From contig NZ_JAVDXN010000001.1 in the NCBI RefSeq assembly GCF_031457955.1, forward strand, positions 372,001-436,000: a DNA stretch of 64,000 nt. Direction: 5' to 3'. A program made the position numbers and the translations under genes. Source of the stretch: Mixta sp031457955. Its GTDB lineage: Bacteria > Pseudomonadota > Gammaproteobacteria > Enterobacterales > Enterobacteriaceae. The notes under the pieces were generated by a model. The model saw only the letters and a list, made by a program, of their open reading frames with translations, was not told where the DNA came from and did not search any database. Positions 45,093 through 53,823 of this stretch are shown piece by piece (position 1 is the first letter of the stretch; each line of letters opens with the position of its first letter).

Positions 45093-46556
45093 CTACTCAA
45101 GGTTATGTTCGACCTCCTGTCGCTGAAAAATTACTTTCATAAGCGCGCCGCCAAGCGGGCTGGTTCCGGCTTCGATATCGCCAGCGTACTGCTCCAGAAT
45201 ATCGCGCGCTACCGCCAGCCCCAGCCCCTGGCCTGGACGCAGCGTATCCGCGCGTTGACCGCGCAGGAAGATCATTTCGCGTTTGCTTTCAGGAATGCCT
45301 GGCCCGTCATCTTCCACAATCAATTGCAGGCTGGAATCGGTCTGCCGCGCGCTGATCTCCACAAATTCCAGGCAATATTTGCAGGCGTTATCCAGCACAT
45401 TGCCCATCACTTCCATAAAATCGTTTTGATCGCCGACAAAGGTGATTTCCGGCGAAATATCCAGCGTCAGCGAAACCCCTTTGCGCTGATAAACCTTGTT
45501 CAGCGCCGAGCAGAGGCTATCCAGCAGCGCGGAAACGGAATGCAGCTCGCGCTTCAGGGGATTGTGGTCCGCCTGCATACTGGCGCGATGCAAGTAGTAG
45601 CCAATCTGCTGCGAAATGCGGCTGATCTGCTCCAGCATGATCGGCTCCGCCTGCTCGACAGAGAAATTTTTACCGCCGCGCAGCGAGCGCAGCGTACTTT
45701 GCAGCACCGCCAGCGGGGTTTTCAGGCTGTGCGTCAAATCGGAAAGCGTGGTGCGGTAGCGCGTGTAGCGCTGGCGCTCATTGTCCAGCAGCAAATTCAG
45801 GTTACGCACCAGGCTGCGCAGCTCCTGCGGCGGATTGGGATCCAGTGCGTCACGCTGGCTGCTCTCCAGCTCTCGAATTTGGCTGGCCAGCGTGCCGATA
45901 GGCCGCAGGCTCCAGTGCGCCGCCAGCCACAGCAGCGGGATCACCAGCAGTAGGTTAACCAGCAGCACATAGCTGAACCATGACCAGACCACGTCGGAGT
46001 GTTGCAGTTCCTGGGGAATAGAATCCACCACCACCACGGTCAGCGCAGGCAGGCTGGTGGTGGCATCGTAACGGTTCACCGCCACCGAGTGGGTAAAGGT
46101 GCCGTCGCCGTTATCGTCATAAGCGTGCAGCTTGTTTTTCGCTGCCTGGTCATCGCCCAGCGCTTTATTACTGGTTTGATTATTGGTGTCGATTTCGTAA
46201 AAATCGGGCTTTTTCAGCCATTCGGGATGAATTTTATGGCGGATTTCCGGCACGTTGCGCTGCTGCCACAGCAACCGTCCGCGTTCATCGTAAATAAACA
46301 CCAGCGTAGGCGAGTTCAGCGTCATCTGCTTTGGCTGCTCAATGGTCAGCTGGTTATCTTTCCACTGGGCAAGGGTATAAAACAAATTGCTTTCGCCGCG
46401 CATAACGCGATAGGTGGTTTTATCAAAGCTGACGATGTAGCCAACCACCGCCACCATGCCATAGGAGAGAGAAAGGATCAGCACCACGGCGGCGGTCGCT
46501 AACAGGAAGCGGGCGCGCAGCGAAAAAGGGCGATAGCTCTGTAGAAGTTTCATCAA
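45093..46556 (-). CDS. phoQ: Sensor histidine kinase PhoQ
   Basis: 487-aa inner-membrane sensor for low Mg2+, cationic peptides and acid. Two helices (about 15-40 and 190-213) flank a periplasmic sensor domain. After the HAMP domain come the phospho-acceptor His276 (LTHSLKTPLAVLQ), the N box NVLDNACKYC and G boxes DDGPGIP and GQGLGLAVA. The E. coli acidic patch EDDDDAE (148-154) is replaced here by YDDNGDGTF (146-154), a calcium-loop-like DxNxDG pattern. Only 3 bp separate it from phoP. Confidence 0.97.
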   Translation of the reverse strand: MMKLLQSYRPFSLRARFLLATAAVVLILSLSYGMVAVVGYIVSFDKTTYRVMRGESNLFYTLAQWKDNQLTIEQPKQMTLNSPTLVFIYDERGRLLWQQRNVPEIRHKIHPEWLKKPDFYEIDTNNQTSNKALGDDQAAKNKLHAYDDNGDGTFTHSVAVNRYDATTSLPALTVVVVDSIPQELQHSDVVWSWFSYVLLVNLLLVIPLLWLAAHWSLRPIGTLASQIRELESSQRDALDPNPPQELRSLVRNLNLLLDNERQRYTRYRTTLSDLTHSLKTPLAVLQSTLRSLRGGKNFSVEQAEPIMLEQISRISQQIGYYLHRASMQADHNPLKRELHSVSALLDSLCSALNKVYQRKGVSLTLDISPEITFVGDQNDFMEVMGNVLDNACKYCLEFVEISARQTDSSLQLIVEDDGPGIPESKREMIFLRGQRADTLRPGQGLGLAVARDILEQYAGDIEAGTSPLGGALMKVIFQRQEVEHNLE

Positions 46557-46559
46557 TGG

Positions 46560-47228
46560 TTAAATATCGAAGCGGTAGCCCTGACCGCGCACTGTCGTGA
46601 TCACTTCCTGCGCATACGCCGCCTGAATTTTTTTACGTAGCCGACCCATCAGCACATCAATGGTGTGACTTTCACGCAGTTCGGCGTCGGGATAAAGTTG
46701 CAGCATCAGTGAATCCTTACTGACCACTTTGCCCACATTACGAATAAGCGTCTCGATAATGGTGTATTCAAAGGCGGTCAGTTTGATCGACTGCTCGTTG
46801 ACCGTCAGCTCACGACGTGACAGATCGATATGAAAAGGGGCCAGATTAATGATTTGCGAGGCCAGCCCGCTGTTGCGGCGCATCAGCGCCTGCATACGTG
46901 CCACCACTTCTTCGATATGGAAAGGCTTGGTGACATAATCATCCGCACCCGCTTCCAGCGCCTCTACCTTGGCCTGCCAGCCTTCGCGCGCGGTCAGCAC
47001 CAGAATCGGCTGCTTAACCTCTTGCGCACGCCAGCGACGGATTAGCGTCATGCCATCTTCGTCGGGCAGGCCTAAATCCACCAGCGTGATATCGGGAGAG
47101 TGCTCAGCCAGGAAATAGTCCGCTTCTTTCGCATCTTCAGCCGCATCGACCTGATGCCCCATTTCACGCAGCTGTACAGAGAGGTGATGGCGCAGCAAAG
47201 CGTTATCCTCTACAACCAAAACGCGCAT
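46560..47228 (-). CDS. phoP: Response regulator PhoP
   Basis: 222-aa OmpR-family regulator. Receiver residues Glu7-Asp8 (VVEDN), phosphorylated Asp51 (LVDLGLPDEDG), Thr (VLTARE) and Lys (VTKPFH), followed by a winged-helix DNA-binding domain with ESHTIDVLMGRLRKK. The Met at 47228 (MRVLVVEDN) matches E. coli; six earlier codons are probably untranslated. A PhoP box upstream implies autoactivation. Confidence 0.97.
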   Translation of the reverse strand: MRVLVVEDNALLRHHLSVQLREMGHQVDAAEDAKEADYFLAEHSPDITLVDLGLPDEDGMTLIRRWRAQEVKQPILVLTAREGWQAKVEALEAGADDYVTKPFHIEEVVARMQALMRRNSGLASQIINLAPFHIDLSRRELTVNEQSIKLTAFEYTIIETLIRNVGKVVSKDSLMLQLYPDAELRESHTIDVLMGRLRKKIQAAYAQEVITTVRGQGYRFDI

Positions 47229-47259
47229 ATAACGTTCCTTTACCAATAATCTTGCGTTG

Positions 47260-47294
47260 AGTATAGGGGGGCGCGGATAAACCGAGGGTTAACG
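47260..47294 (-). promoter_or_regulatory. PhoP-activated promoter of phoPQ
   Basis: On the minus strand CGTTAA-CCCTC-GGTTTA (47278-47294) resembles the direct repeat (T/G)GTTTA-N5-(T/G)GTTTA. It is followed 12 bp later by the -10 hexamer TATACT (47260-47265), the usual geometry of class-I PhoP promoters. Confidence 0.7.
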
Positions 47295-47303
47295 CAAGAA
47301 TAA

Positions 47304-47326
47304 TCCCGGACGTGGCACGCCCGGGA
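47304..47326 (-). terminator. Hairpin after purB
   Basis: TCCCGG ... CCGGGA with an inner CGTG / CACG stem lies just past the purB stop. The tail is only moderately T-rich (ATTATTCTT), so termination may be partial, allowing some read-through into phoP as the gene order would permit. Confidence 0.6.
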
Positions 47327-47333
47327 CAACATA

Positions 47334-48704
47334 TTACTTCAGATCGTCAACCATCTGAACCGCGCGGCCCAGGTAGTTAGCTGGCGTCATCTGCTTCAGG
47401 CGGGTTTTCTCTTCTTCCGGCAGCGCCAGGCTATCAATAAACGCCTGCATGCCCGCCGCGTCAACGCGTTTACCGCGCGTCAGCTCTTTTAGCTTTTCAT
47501 ACGGTTTTTCAATGCCGTAGCGACGCATCACCGTCTGGATCGGCTCGGCCAGGACTTCCCAGTTCTGGTCCAGCTCCGCCAGCAGGCGATCGCGGTTCAC
47601 TTCCAGCTTGGAAATGCCTTTCAGCGTCGCCTGATAAGCGATAAGCGCATAGCCGACACCGACGCCCAGGTTACGCAACACGGTGGAATCGGTGAGATCG
47701 CGCTGCCAGCGCGAAACCGGCAGCTTGGCCGCCAGATGCTGCATCACGGCGTTCGCCAGGCCAAGGTTGCCTTCCGAGTTTTCGAAATCGATCGGGTTGA
47801 CCTTGTGCGGCATGGTCGAGGAGCCAATTTCACCGGCGATGGTTTTTTGTTTGAAGTGATTCAGTGCGATATAGCCCCAGATATCACGATCGAAATCGAT
47901 CAGGATGGTATTGAAGCGGGCGATACAGTCAAACAGTTCGGCAATATAGTCGTGCGGCTCAATCTGCGTGGTGTAGGGGTTCCAGCTAATGCCCAGCGAG
48001 GTGACGAAAGATTCGCTCAGCTGATGCCAGTCAACTTCCGGGTAGGCCGCCAGGTGCGCGTTATAGTTCCCCACCGCGCCGTTGATTTTACCCAGAATCT
48101 CTACCTGCTCCAGCTGACGCAGCTGACGCGACATACGGTAAGCGACGTTGGCCATCTCTTTACCCAGGGTGGAGGGCGTGGCTGGCTGGCCGTGCGTGCG
48201 CGACAGCAGTGGAATATCGCGGTATTGCTGCGCCAGATCTTTCACCGCCTCAATCAGCTGCTGCCAGTAAGGCAGGATCACATCGCGGCGAGCGGTTTCC
48301 AGCATCAGCGCATGGGAGAGGTTATTGATATCTTCGGAGGTGCAGGCAAAGTGGATAAACTCAGAGACGGCATGCAGCGCAGGGATATCGGCCACTTTCT
48401 CTTTCAGGAAATACTCAACCGCTTTTACGTCGTGGTTTGTGGTACGTTCGATGGTTTTGATACGCGCCGCGTCATTTTCCGCAAAATTGGTCACGATTGC
48501 ATCAAGGTAAGCGTTTGCGTCGGCGTCAAATGCAGGAACTTCCTTGATCTCTGCGGTCGCGGCCAGTTTTTGTAACCAGCGAACTTCAACCTCAACGCGG
48601 AATTTCAGCAGGCCGTACTCGCTGAAAATGCCGCGCAATGGGCTGACTTTTTCGCCGTAACGACCATCGACAGGTGAGACGGCGGTCAGAGAGGATAATT
48701 CCAT
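47334..48704 (-). CDS. purB: Adenylosuccinate lyase
   Basis: 456-aa fumarase-superfamily enzyme acting twice in purine synthesis. The signature loop GSSTMPHKVNPIDFENSEGN is present, as are the catalytic-region THGQPATPSTLGKEM and TTNHDVKAVEYFLKE. Length equals E. coli (456). Confidence 0.97.
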   Translation of the reverse strand: MELSSLTAVSPVDGRYGEKVSPLRGIFSEYGLLKFRVEVEVRWLQKLAATAEIKEVPAFDADANAYLDAIVTNFAENDAARIKTIERTTNHDVKAVEYFLKEKVADIPALHAVSEFIHFACTSEDINNLSHALMLETARRDVILPYWQQLIEAVKDLAQQYRDIPLLSRTHGQPATPSTLGKEMANVAYRMSRQLRQLEQVEILGKINGAVGNYNAHLAAYPEVDWHQLSESFVTSLGISWNPYTTQIEPHDYIAELFDCIARFNTILIDFDRDIWGYIALNHFKQKTIAGEIGSSTMPHKVNPIDFENSEGNLGLANAVMQHLAAKLPVSRWQRDLTDSTVLRNLGVGVGYALIAYQATLKGISKLEVNRDRLLAELDQNWEVLAEPIQTVMRRYGIEKPYEKLKELTRGKRVDAAGMQAFIDSLALPEEEKTRLKQMTPANYLGRAVQMVDDLK

Positions 48705-48753
48705 CAGAGCAACTCCTGGATCGTTAACTAAAGGTCTGGTGCATCCGGCCCGA

Positions 48754-49392
48754 TCAGGCCGAGGGCATACCGGCTAAAATACGTTTCGCCTCACGAATCA
48801 GACGATTTCGGTAAAACATCAACTGCAAACGGCCACCGCCTACCTGGTGCCAGAGCACGGCGGAACGAATACCGGCCAGCAGGGCGGCGCGCACTTTACT
48901 TTGCACCTGAGAATTTTGCAGCACCGCAGGTGACCCTGTCACCTGAATGCGTGGGCCAAGCGGGCTAATGACATCCACATAAATCCCGGCCATGGCGGCG
49001 ATAATCGTCTCAGACTCAATATCATAATGGCTGAGCTGACGATCGAGCTGAGCAATGCGCTGCGCCAGCGTATTAAGCGCCGTTTTATTGGCGCTTAGCT
49101 TACGCTCCAGCACCATCATGCTCAGGGTATAACGCGTGAGTTCGGCGCTTAGCCCCTGGCGGCTGGGATTGCTCAGCACCGCCAGCAGCGTTTCAAGGCC
49201 GAAACGCAGTTGGGCTTCATCGTTGCCGTAAACGGCCAGCGTGGAAGAGGGGTTCAGATCGAGCAGGCTGCTGAGCGAGGTTTTCAACGCCTGCGCATCG
49301 CACTGGCCCTGATGGGCCAGCTGCTGTGCCAGGTGCGCGGACTGGCAGATCCCTGCCAGCGCCAGCGTGATGTCGTAATAATTTTTAGCCAC
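48754..49392 (-). CDS. hflD: High frequency lysogenization protein HflD
   Basis: 212-aa protein peripheral to the inner membrane, which in E. coli binds phage lambda CII. VAKNYYDITLALAGICQSA at the N-terminus and DVISPLGPRIQVTGSPAVLQ are diagnostic. The start is GTG at 49392, 6 bp after AGGAG; an ATG at 49410 would overlap that ribosome site. It follows mnmA by 38 bp. Confidence 0.94.
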   Translation of the reverse strand: MAKNYYDITLALAGICQSAHLAQQLAHQGQCDAQALKTSLSSLLDLNPSSTLAVYGNDEAQLRFGLETLLAVLSNPSRQGLSAELTRYTLSMMVLERKLSANKTALNTLAQRIAQLDRQLSHYDIESETIIAAMAGIYVDVISPLGPRIQVTGSPAVLQNSQVQSKVRAALLAGIRSAVLWHQVGGGRLQLMFYRNRLIREAKRILAGMPSA

Positions 49393-49430
49393 GGTTACTC
49401 CTGTATACACATCGTGAGCCGCACGCGACG

Positions 49431-50543
49431 TTATGCCGGCACCAGCGGTAAGCGCTGCTCAATAATACCGCCGCCAAGGCAGATTTCGCCCAGGTAGAAC
49501 ACGGCGGACTGGCCTGGCGTGACGGCAGCAACCGGCTGCTCAAAGCGCACCTCGATACGATCATCATCCAGCGGAGCGATCACGCAGGGGATATCTTCCT
49601 GACGGTAGCGCGTTTTCACCACGCACTGCAACGGCTCGCGCAGCGCCTGACGATCGACCCAGTGCAGCTGCTGCGCAATCAAACCCACCGACATCAAACG
49701 CGGATGGTCAGCGCCCTGCGCCACAATCAGGCGGTTACCGGCGACATCTTTGTCCACCACGTACCAGGGATCGTCGTTGCTCTCTTTCAGGCCGCCGATG
49801 CCCAGCCCTTTACGCTGGCCAAGCGTATGGTACATCAGTCCCTGGTGCTCACCCACCGTCTGGCCATCAACGGTCACGATCGCGCCCGGCTGCGCAGGCA
49901 GATAGCGACCAAGGAAGTCGCGGAATTTGCGCTCGCCGATAAAGCAGATGCCGGTAGAATCTTTTTTCTTCGCGGTGATCAGCTCCAGCTGTTCGGCGAT
50001 GCGGCGCACTTCCGGCTTCGACAGTTCGCCAACCGGAAACAGGCTCTGTGCGATCTGCTGATGGCTGAGCGTATAGAGGAAGTAGCTTTGATCTTTATTG
50101 CCATCAAGGCCGCGCAGCAGCTGGCTTTTGCCGTTGCTGTCCTGGCGGCGCACATAGTGGCCGGTGGCAATATAATCTGCGCCGAGATCTTCCGCCGCGA
50201 ACTCCAGGAACGCTTTGAATTTGATCTCTTTATTGCACAGGATATCGGGGTTTGGCGTACGGCCAGCCTTGTATTCTTCCAGGAAATGCTCGAAGACGTT
50301 ATCCCAGTATTCCGCGGCAAAGTTAACTTTATGCAGCTTCATACCGAGTTTGTCGCAAACGGCCTGGGCATCAGCCAGGTCATCCGCTGCGGTACAATAC
50401 TCTTCGCCGTCGTCCTCTTCCCAGTTTTTCATAAATAAACCTTCCACCTGATAGCCCTGCTGCTGCAGTAACCAGGCGGAAACGGAAGAATCGACGCCGC
50501 CGGACATCCCGACGATCACTTTTTTCTGGCTGTTGTCAGACAT
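49431..50543 (-). CDS. mnmA: tRNA-specific 2-thiouridylase MnmA
   Basis: 370-aa enzyme adding sulfur at U34 of tRNA Glu, Gln and Lys. The PP-loop VGMSGGVDSSVSAWLL, the first catalytic Cys in NPDILCNKEIKF, the second in STGICFIGERKF, and the C-terminal beta-barrel with VFYLGEICLGGG are complete. Confidence 0.97.
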   Translation of the reverse strand: MSDNSQKKVIVGMSGGVDSSVSAWLLQQQGYQVEGLFMKNWEEDDGEEYCTAADDLADAQAVCDKLGMKLHKVNFAAEYWDNVFEHFLEEYKAGRTPNPDILCNKEIKFKAFLEFAAEDLGADYIATGHYVRRQDSNGKSQLLRGLDGNKDQSYFLYTLSHQQIAQSLFPVGELSKPEVRRIAEQLELITAKKKDSTGICFIGERKFRDFLGRYLPAQPGAIVTVDGQTVGEHQGLMYHTLGQRKGLGIGGLKESNDDPWYVVDKDVAGNRLIVAQGADHPRLMSVGLIAQQLHWVDRQALREPLQCVVKTRYRQEDIPCVIAPLDDDRIEVRFEQPVAAVTPGQSAVFYLGEICLGGGIIEQRLPLVPA

Positions 50544-50589
50544 GACACACTCACGACAAGGAACAAAAACAGGCGGCGTATTCTAGCAC

Positions 50590-50623
50590 GCGTCCGCCAC
50601 CGGCGCATCCCCGATGCGGACGC
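50590..50623. repeat. Inverted repeat between nudJ and mnmA
   Basis: GCGTCCGC / GCGGACGC arms with an 18-nt loop that itself contains GGCGCATC / GATGCG. It lies between two same-strand genes. No T-run; it could be a REP-like element or limit read-through. Confidence 0.45.
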
Positions 50624-50641
50624 CGCCTGAGCGGAAAGCCA

Positions 50642-51079
50642 TTATCGATAAAATTGCACCATCGACAGCGGATAGCGCACGCCGCTCTGCCAGATGCGCA
50701 CGCTTTCCGCCACCAGCGGCGAGCGCAGATGGGCGGCGGTTAAAATCTGCTGCGGCGGCAGCCACCAGCAGCGGTCGATATCGCTATCCTGCGGCTGGGT
50801 TTCCAGCCGTTCAGGCAGATCGAGGGCGAACAGAAAGCGGATAAACGGGGTGTTATCCGGCGCGGTCCACTGCTGCACGCCCAGAAAATGCGCCATTTCT
50901 GCCTGAATGCCGGTTTCTTCATAGAGTTCGCGGCTGGCCGCTTCCAGCAGGCTTTCTTCCGCTTCCAGATGACCCGCGGGCTGGTTCCAGGTCGCTTTGC
51001 CGTTAATGGTCTCTTCCACTACCAGCAGTTCGCCTTGCGCCTGCACCACGCAGGCGACGGTAACGTGTGGTTTGTACAT
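50642..51079 (-). CDS. nudJ: Nudix phosphatase NudJ
   Basis: 145-aa Nudix hydrolase acting on thiamine pyrimidine pyrophosphate and nucleoside diphosphates. The Nudix box GHLEAEESLLEAASRELYEE is complete and continues TGI. It starts MYKPHVTVACVV like E. coli NudJ (153 aa), a little shorter at the C-terminus. Confidence 0.94.
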   Translation of the reverse strand: MYKPHVTVACVVQAQGELLVVEETINGKATWNQPAGHLEAEESLLEAASRELYEETGIQAEMAHFLGVQQWTAPDNTPFIRFLFALDLPERLETQPQDSDIDRCWWLPPQQILTAAHLRSPLVAESVRIWQSGVRYPLSMVQFYR

Positions 51080-51091
51080 AGGCTGCTCCGG

Positions 51092-51748
51092 TTAAAAACG
51101 GTCGGTCACGTCGCGCCATTCGCCCGGCGCAAGATTATCCAGCGTTAACGACGCCATACCATAACGAATCAGACGCAAAACAGGAAAACCCACGTGCGCG
51201 GCCATGCGGCGCACCTGGCGGTTACGTCCTTCATACAGAGTAATTTTCAGCCAGCTAACGGGAATCGTTTTACGTTCGCGGATCGGCGGCTGCCGCGGCC
51301 ACAGCCAGGCGGGTTCCGCCACGCTTTCCACCTCGGCAGGCAGGGTAGGGCCATCTTTCAGAATAACGCCACTGCGCAGCGCCTGCAGCGCGCTTTCATC
51401 CGGCTCGCCTTCTACCTGAACGTAATAAATTTTTCCGGTACGTTTGCCAGGCTGGGTCAGCTTTGCCTGCAGCGCGCCATCGTTGGTTAACACCATCAGG
51501 CCTTCGCTGTCGCGGTCCAGGCGGCCTGCGGCATACACACCGCTGACCGGAACAAAATCCTTCAGCGTGGCGCGTCCCGCCTCATCGGTAAACTGCGGCA
51601 GCACATCATAGGGTTTGTTAAAAACGATAACACGTCGCGGCCCCTTATCTTGCGGTCTGGCGGCAGATGGGCGGCTGAATCGTTTAACTCGGTGATTATT
51701 AACAACTGTTTTACGCATAGGCTTTGCACTTGACTTGAATGGGCGCAT
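51092..51748 (-). CDS. rluE: 23S rRNA pseudouridine(2457) synthase
   Basis: 218-aa RsuA-family pseudouridine synthase. FNKPYDVLPQFTDEAGR, the catalytic AAGRLDRDSEGL and YEGRNRQVRRMAAHVGFPVL are diagnostic. The start MRPFKSSAK at 51748 parallels the E. coli MRQFIIS start; Met at 51718 is an alternative. Divergent from icd. Confidence 0.93.
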   Translation of the reverse strand: MRPFKSSAKPMRKTVVNNHRVKRFSRPSAARPQDKGPRRVIVFNKPYDVLPQFTDEAGRATLKDFVPVSGVYAAGRLDRDSEGLMVLTNDGALQAKLTQPGKRTGKIYYVQVEGEPDESALQALRSGVILKDGPTLPAEVESVAEPAWLWPRQPPIRERKTIPVSWLKITLYEGRNRQVRRMAAHVGFPVLRLIRYGMASLTLDNLAPGEWRDVTDRF

Positions 51749-51849
51749 TATAACGCGAAATTGAGATGATTGGCGCGACGGCAATATTCAAGTAGTATTG
51801 ACCCGCATCTTACAAATCATTAACAAAAAAGCGCTCGAAGGAGAGGTTA

Positions 51850-53103
51850 ATGGAAAGCAAAGTAGTTGTTCCGGCGGAAGGTCAGAAAATCACGCTCGAC
51901 GATCAGGGAAAACTGGTTGTTCCCGCTAATCCGATCATCCCTTATATCGAGGGTGATGGCATTGGCGTAGACGTTTCTCCCGTCATGATCAAAGTGGTTG
52001 ATGCCGCTGTGAAAAAAGCCTACAACGGCGAGCGAAAAATTTCCTGGATGGAAATTTACACCGGTGAGAAATCAACTCAGGTGTATGGTCAGGATGTCTG
52101 GCTGCCGCAGGAGACCCTTGACCTGATCAAGGATTACCGCGTTGCCATCAAAGGTCCGTTAACCACGCCGGTTGGCGGCGGTATCCGCTCTCTGAACGTT
52201 GCGCTGCGTCAGCAGCTGGACCTGTACATCTGTCTGCGTCCGGTTCGCTACTATCAGGGCACACCAAGCCCGGTTAAGCGTCCGCAGGATACCGATATGG
52301 TGATCTTCCGTGAAAACAGCGAAGACATCTATGCCGGTATCGAGTGGAAAGCAGGTTCGGCGGAAGCGGATAAAGTCATCAAGTTCCTGCAGGACGAGAT
52401 GGGCGTAACCAAAATCCGCTTCCCGCAGCAGTGCGGTATCGGCGTGAAGCCGTGTTCTGAAGAGGGCACCAAACGTCTGGTTCGCGCCGCGATTGACTAT
52501 GCCATTACCAACGATCGCGATTCCGTGACGCTGGTACATAAAGGCAACATCATGAAATTCACCGAAGGTGCCTTTAAAGATTGGGGCTACCAGCTGGCGC
52601 GTGAAGAGTTCGGCGGCGAACTGATTGACGGCGGCCCGTGGGTGAAAATCAAGAACCCGAACAACGGCAAAGAGATCGTGGTCAAAGACGTGATCGCTGA
52701 CGCCTTCCTGCAGCAGATCCTGTTGCGTCCGGCGGAATATGACGTTATCGCCTGTATGAACCTGAACGGTGACTACATTTCTGACGCCCTGGCGGCGCAG
52801 GTTGGCGGTATCGGCATCGCGCCTGGCGCAAACATCGGCGACGAGTGCGCCCTGTTCGAAGCCACGCACGGCACCGCGCCGAAATATGCCGGTCAGGATA
52901 AAGTGAACCCAGGTTCCGTGATTTTGTCCGCCGAGATGATGCTGCGCCATATGGGTTGGACAGAAGCCGCTGACCTGATTGTGAAAGGCATGAGCGGTGC
53001 CATCAACGCGAAAACCGTAACCTATGACTTCGAACGTCTGATGGAAGGTGCCAAGCTGCTGAAATGTTCAGAGTTTGGCGATGCAATGATCAGCAATATG
53101 TAA
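51850..53103 (+). CDS. icd: Isocitrate dehydrogenase (NADP)
   Basis: 417-aa TCA-cycle enzyme making 2-oxoglutarate and NADPH. The substrate/phosphorylation Ser is in GGGIRSLNVALRQ (Ser113), with EGDGIG near the N-terminus and the NADP site EATHGTAPKYAGQD. GGAGAGG precedes the ATG. In E. coli the 3' end of icd is an integration site (e14, phage 21); here accessory DNA also begins just after it, although I see no duplicated icd end. Confidence 0.98.
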   Translation: MESKVVVPAEGQKITLDDQGKLVVPANPIIPYIEGDGIGVDVSPVMIKVVDAAVKKAYNGERKISWMEIYTGEKSTQVYGQDVWLPQETLDLIKDYRVAIKGPLTTPVGGGIRSLNVALRQQLDLYICLRPVRYYQGTPSPVKRPQDTDMVIFRENSEDIYAGIEWKAGSAEADKVIKFLQDEMGVTKIRFPQQCGIGVKPCSEEGTKRLVRAAIDYAITNDRDSVTLVHKGNIMKFTEGAFKDWGYQLAREEFGGELIDGGPWVKIKNPNNGKEIVVKDVIADAFLQQILLRPAEYDVIACMNLNGDYISDALAAQVGGIGIAPGANIGDECALFEATHGTAPKYAGQDKVNPGSVILSAEMMLRHMGWTEAADLIVKGMSGAINAKTVTYDFERLMEGAKLLKCSEFGDAMISNM

Positions 53104-53114
53104 GCGCTGATTAG

Positions 53115-53387
53115 CCACACCCAGCCAACACGGGTTATTAAATTTGTGTTGGCTTTTTTGTTTATTACCTTTTCCTAAAACCCCCCTTAAAACCGCTTAA
53201 AAAAAATTATTATGAAGCACTGTTTTCATCAAGTGCTCACCTCTATCGATCAAAGCAGCTCTATATAATGCTGCAGGATCTACTGGATAATGATAAATAT
53301 ACGCAAACCCTTGATAGATGTGGAATGCTTATATCGCGCTGGGGCTTAAAGCTTAGTAATAATAATATGAATATTCTATTAAAATAG
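53115..53387 (+). other. Stop-free frame ending just before the immunity gene
   Basis: A frame with no stop codon for 91 codons runs through the AT-rich gap after icd and ends with TAG 9 bp before the immunity gene start. Its only in-frame ATG is at 53268, giving MLQDLLDNDKYTQTLDRCGM and more, 39 aa. There is no ribosome site, and the 5' part is the icd terminator. It could be the relic of a toxin C-terminus or chance. Confidence 0.2.
53123..53160 (+). terminator. Intrinsic terminator after icd
   Basis: AGCCAACAC / GTGTTGGCT with a 14-nt loop and a run of six T residues, 20 bp past the icd stop. Confidence 0.85.
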
Positions 53388-53396
53388 GGCGCTAAG

Positions 53397-53654
53397 ATGA
53401 GTCAGGAAGTTTTACAGTTTGCAAAAGACTTTATTAACAACAAGATTACTGGTGATGAATTTGCTAACCCTTATCAGGAAAAATGGAAAGCTGAGCGTGA
53501 TAAGGGTTTGCTAGCAAAAGACCCTGCAGAACTCAACGAGAAATTATCCACGTTATTCTGCCTTGCCGATCAGTACAATCCTGATCTATACCGTCATTAC
53601 TCGGAGTTTAGTGCAAGCGAGTTAAAAAAACGGGTCAGTGAATTACTTAAATAA
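53397..53654 (+). CDS. Colicin-D-type immunity protein, orphan
   Basis: 85-aa small, highly charged, probably all-helical protein. The N-terminus QEVLQFAKDFINNKITGDEF and the centre LSTLFCLADQYNPDLYRH resemble the colicin D immunity family (Colicin_immun: ...KLFLASKITAIEF..., ...LFMAAERFEPDADR...), compared from memory. Such proteins block tRNase-type bacteriocins or contact-dependent toxins. No toxin gene is visible nearby. The gene is AT-rich compared with icd, suggesting transfer. The ribosome site is weak (GGGCGCTAAG). Confidence 0.7.
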   Translation: MSQEVLQFAKDFINNKITGDEFANPYQEKWKAERDKGLLAKDPAELNEKLSTLFCLADQYNPDLYRHYSEFSASELKKRVSELLK

Positions 53655-53823
53655 CCCCCATCGAATCGACTAAGGGATATTTTTAGAAAAACACTTTTCT
53701 TGAATGAAAATTGCGCCCGTTGAGTGTGCATGCTTTGTATCAGTGCGGGATAGAAAAATTTAAATGGCGCTGTGAAATGTCCTTTATGGAATAAGATCAA
53801 AGCGCCGCCTGTTAAAGAATTTT

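Noticed and set aside
53230..53310. LexA box upstream of the immunity gene
   Set aside because: CTG trinucleotides occur, but none has the CTG-N10-CAG spacing, so SOS control is not supported.
52900..53400. Prophage or e14-like attachment duplication at icd
   Set aside because: I looked for a second copy of the icd 3' end downstream and saw none; no integrase frame is present in the window.
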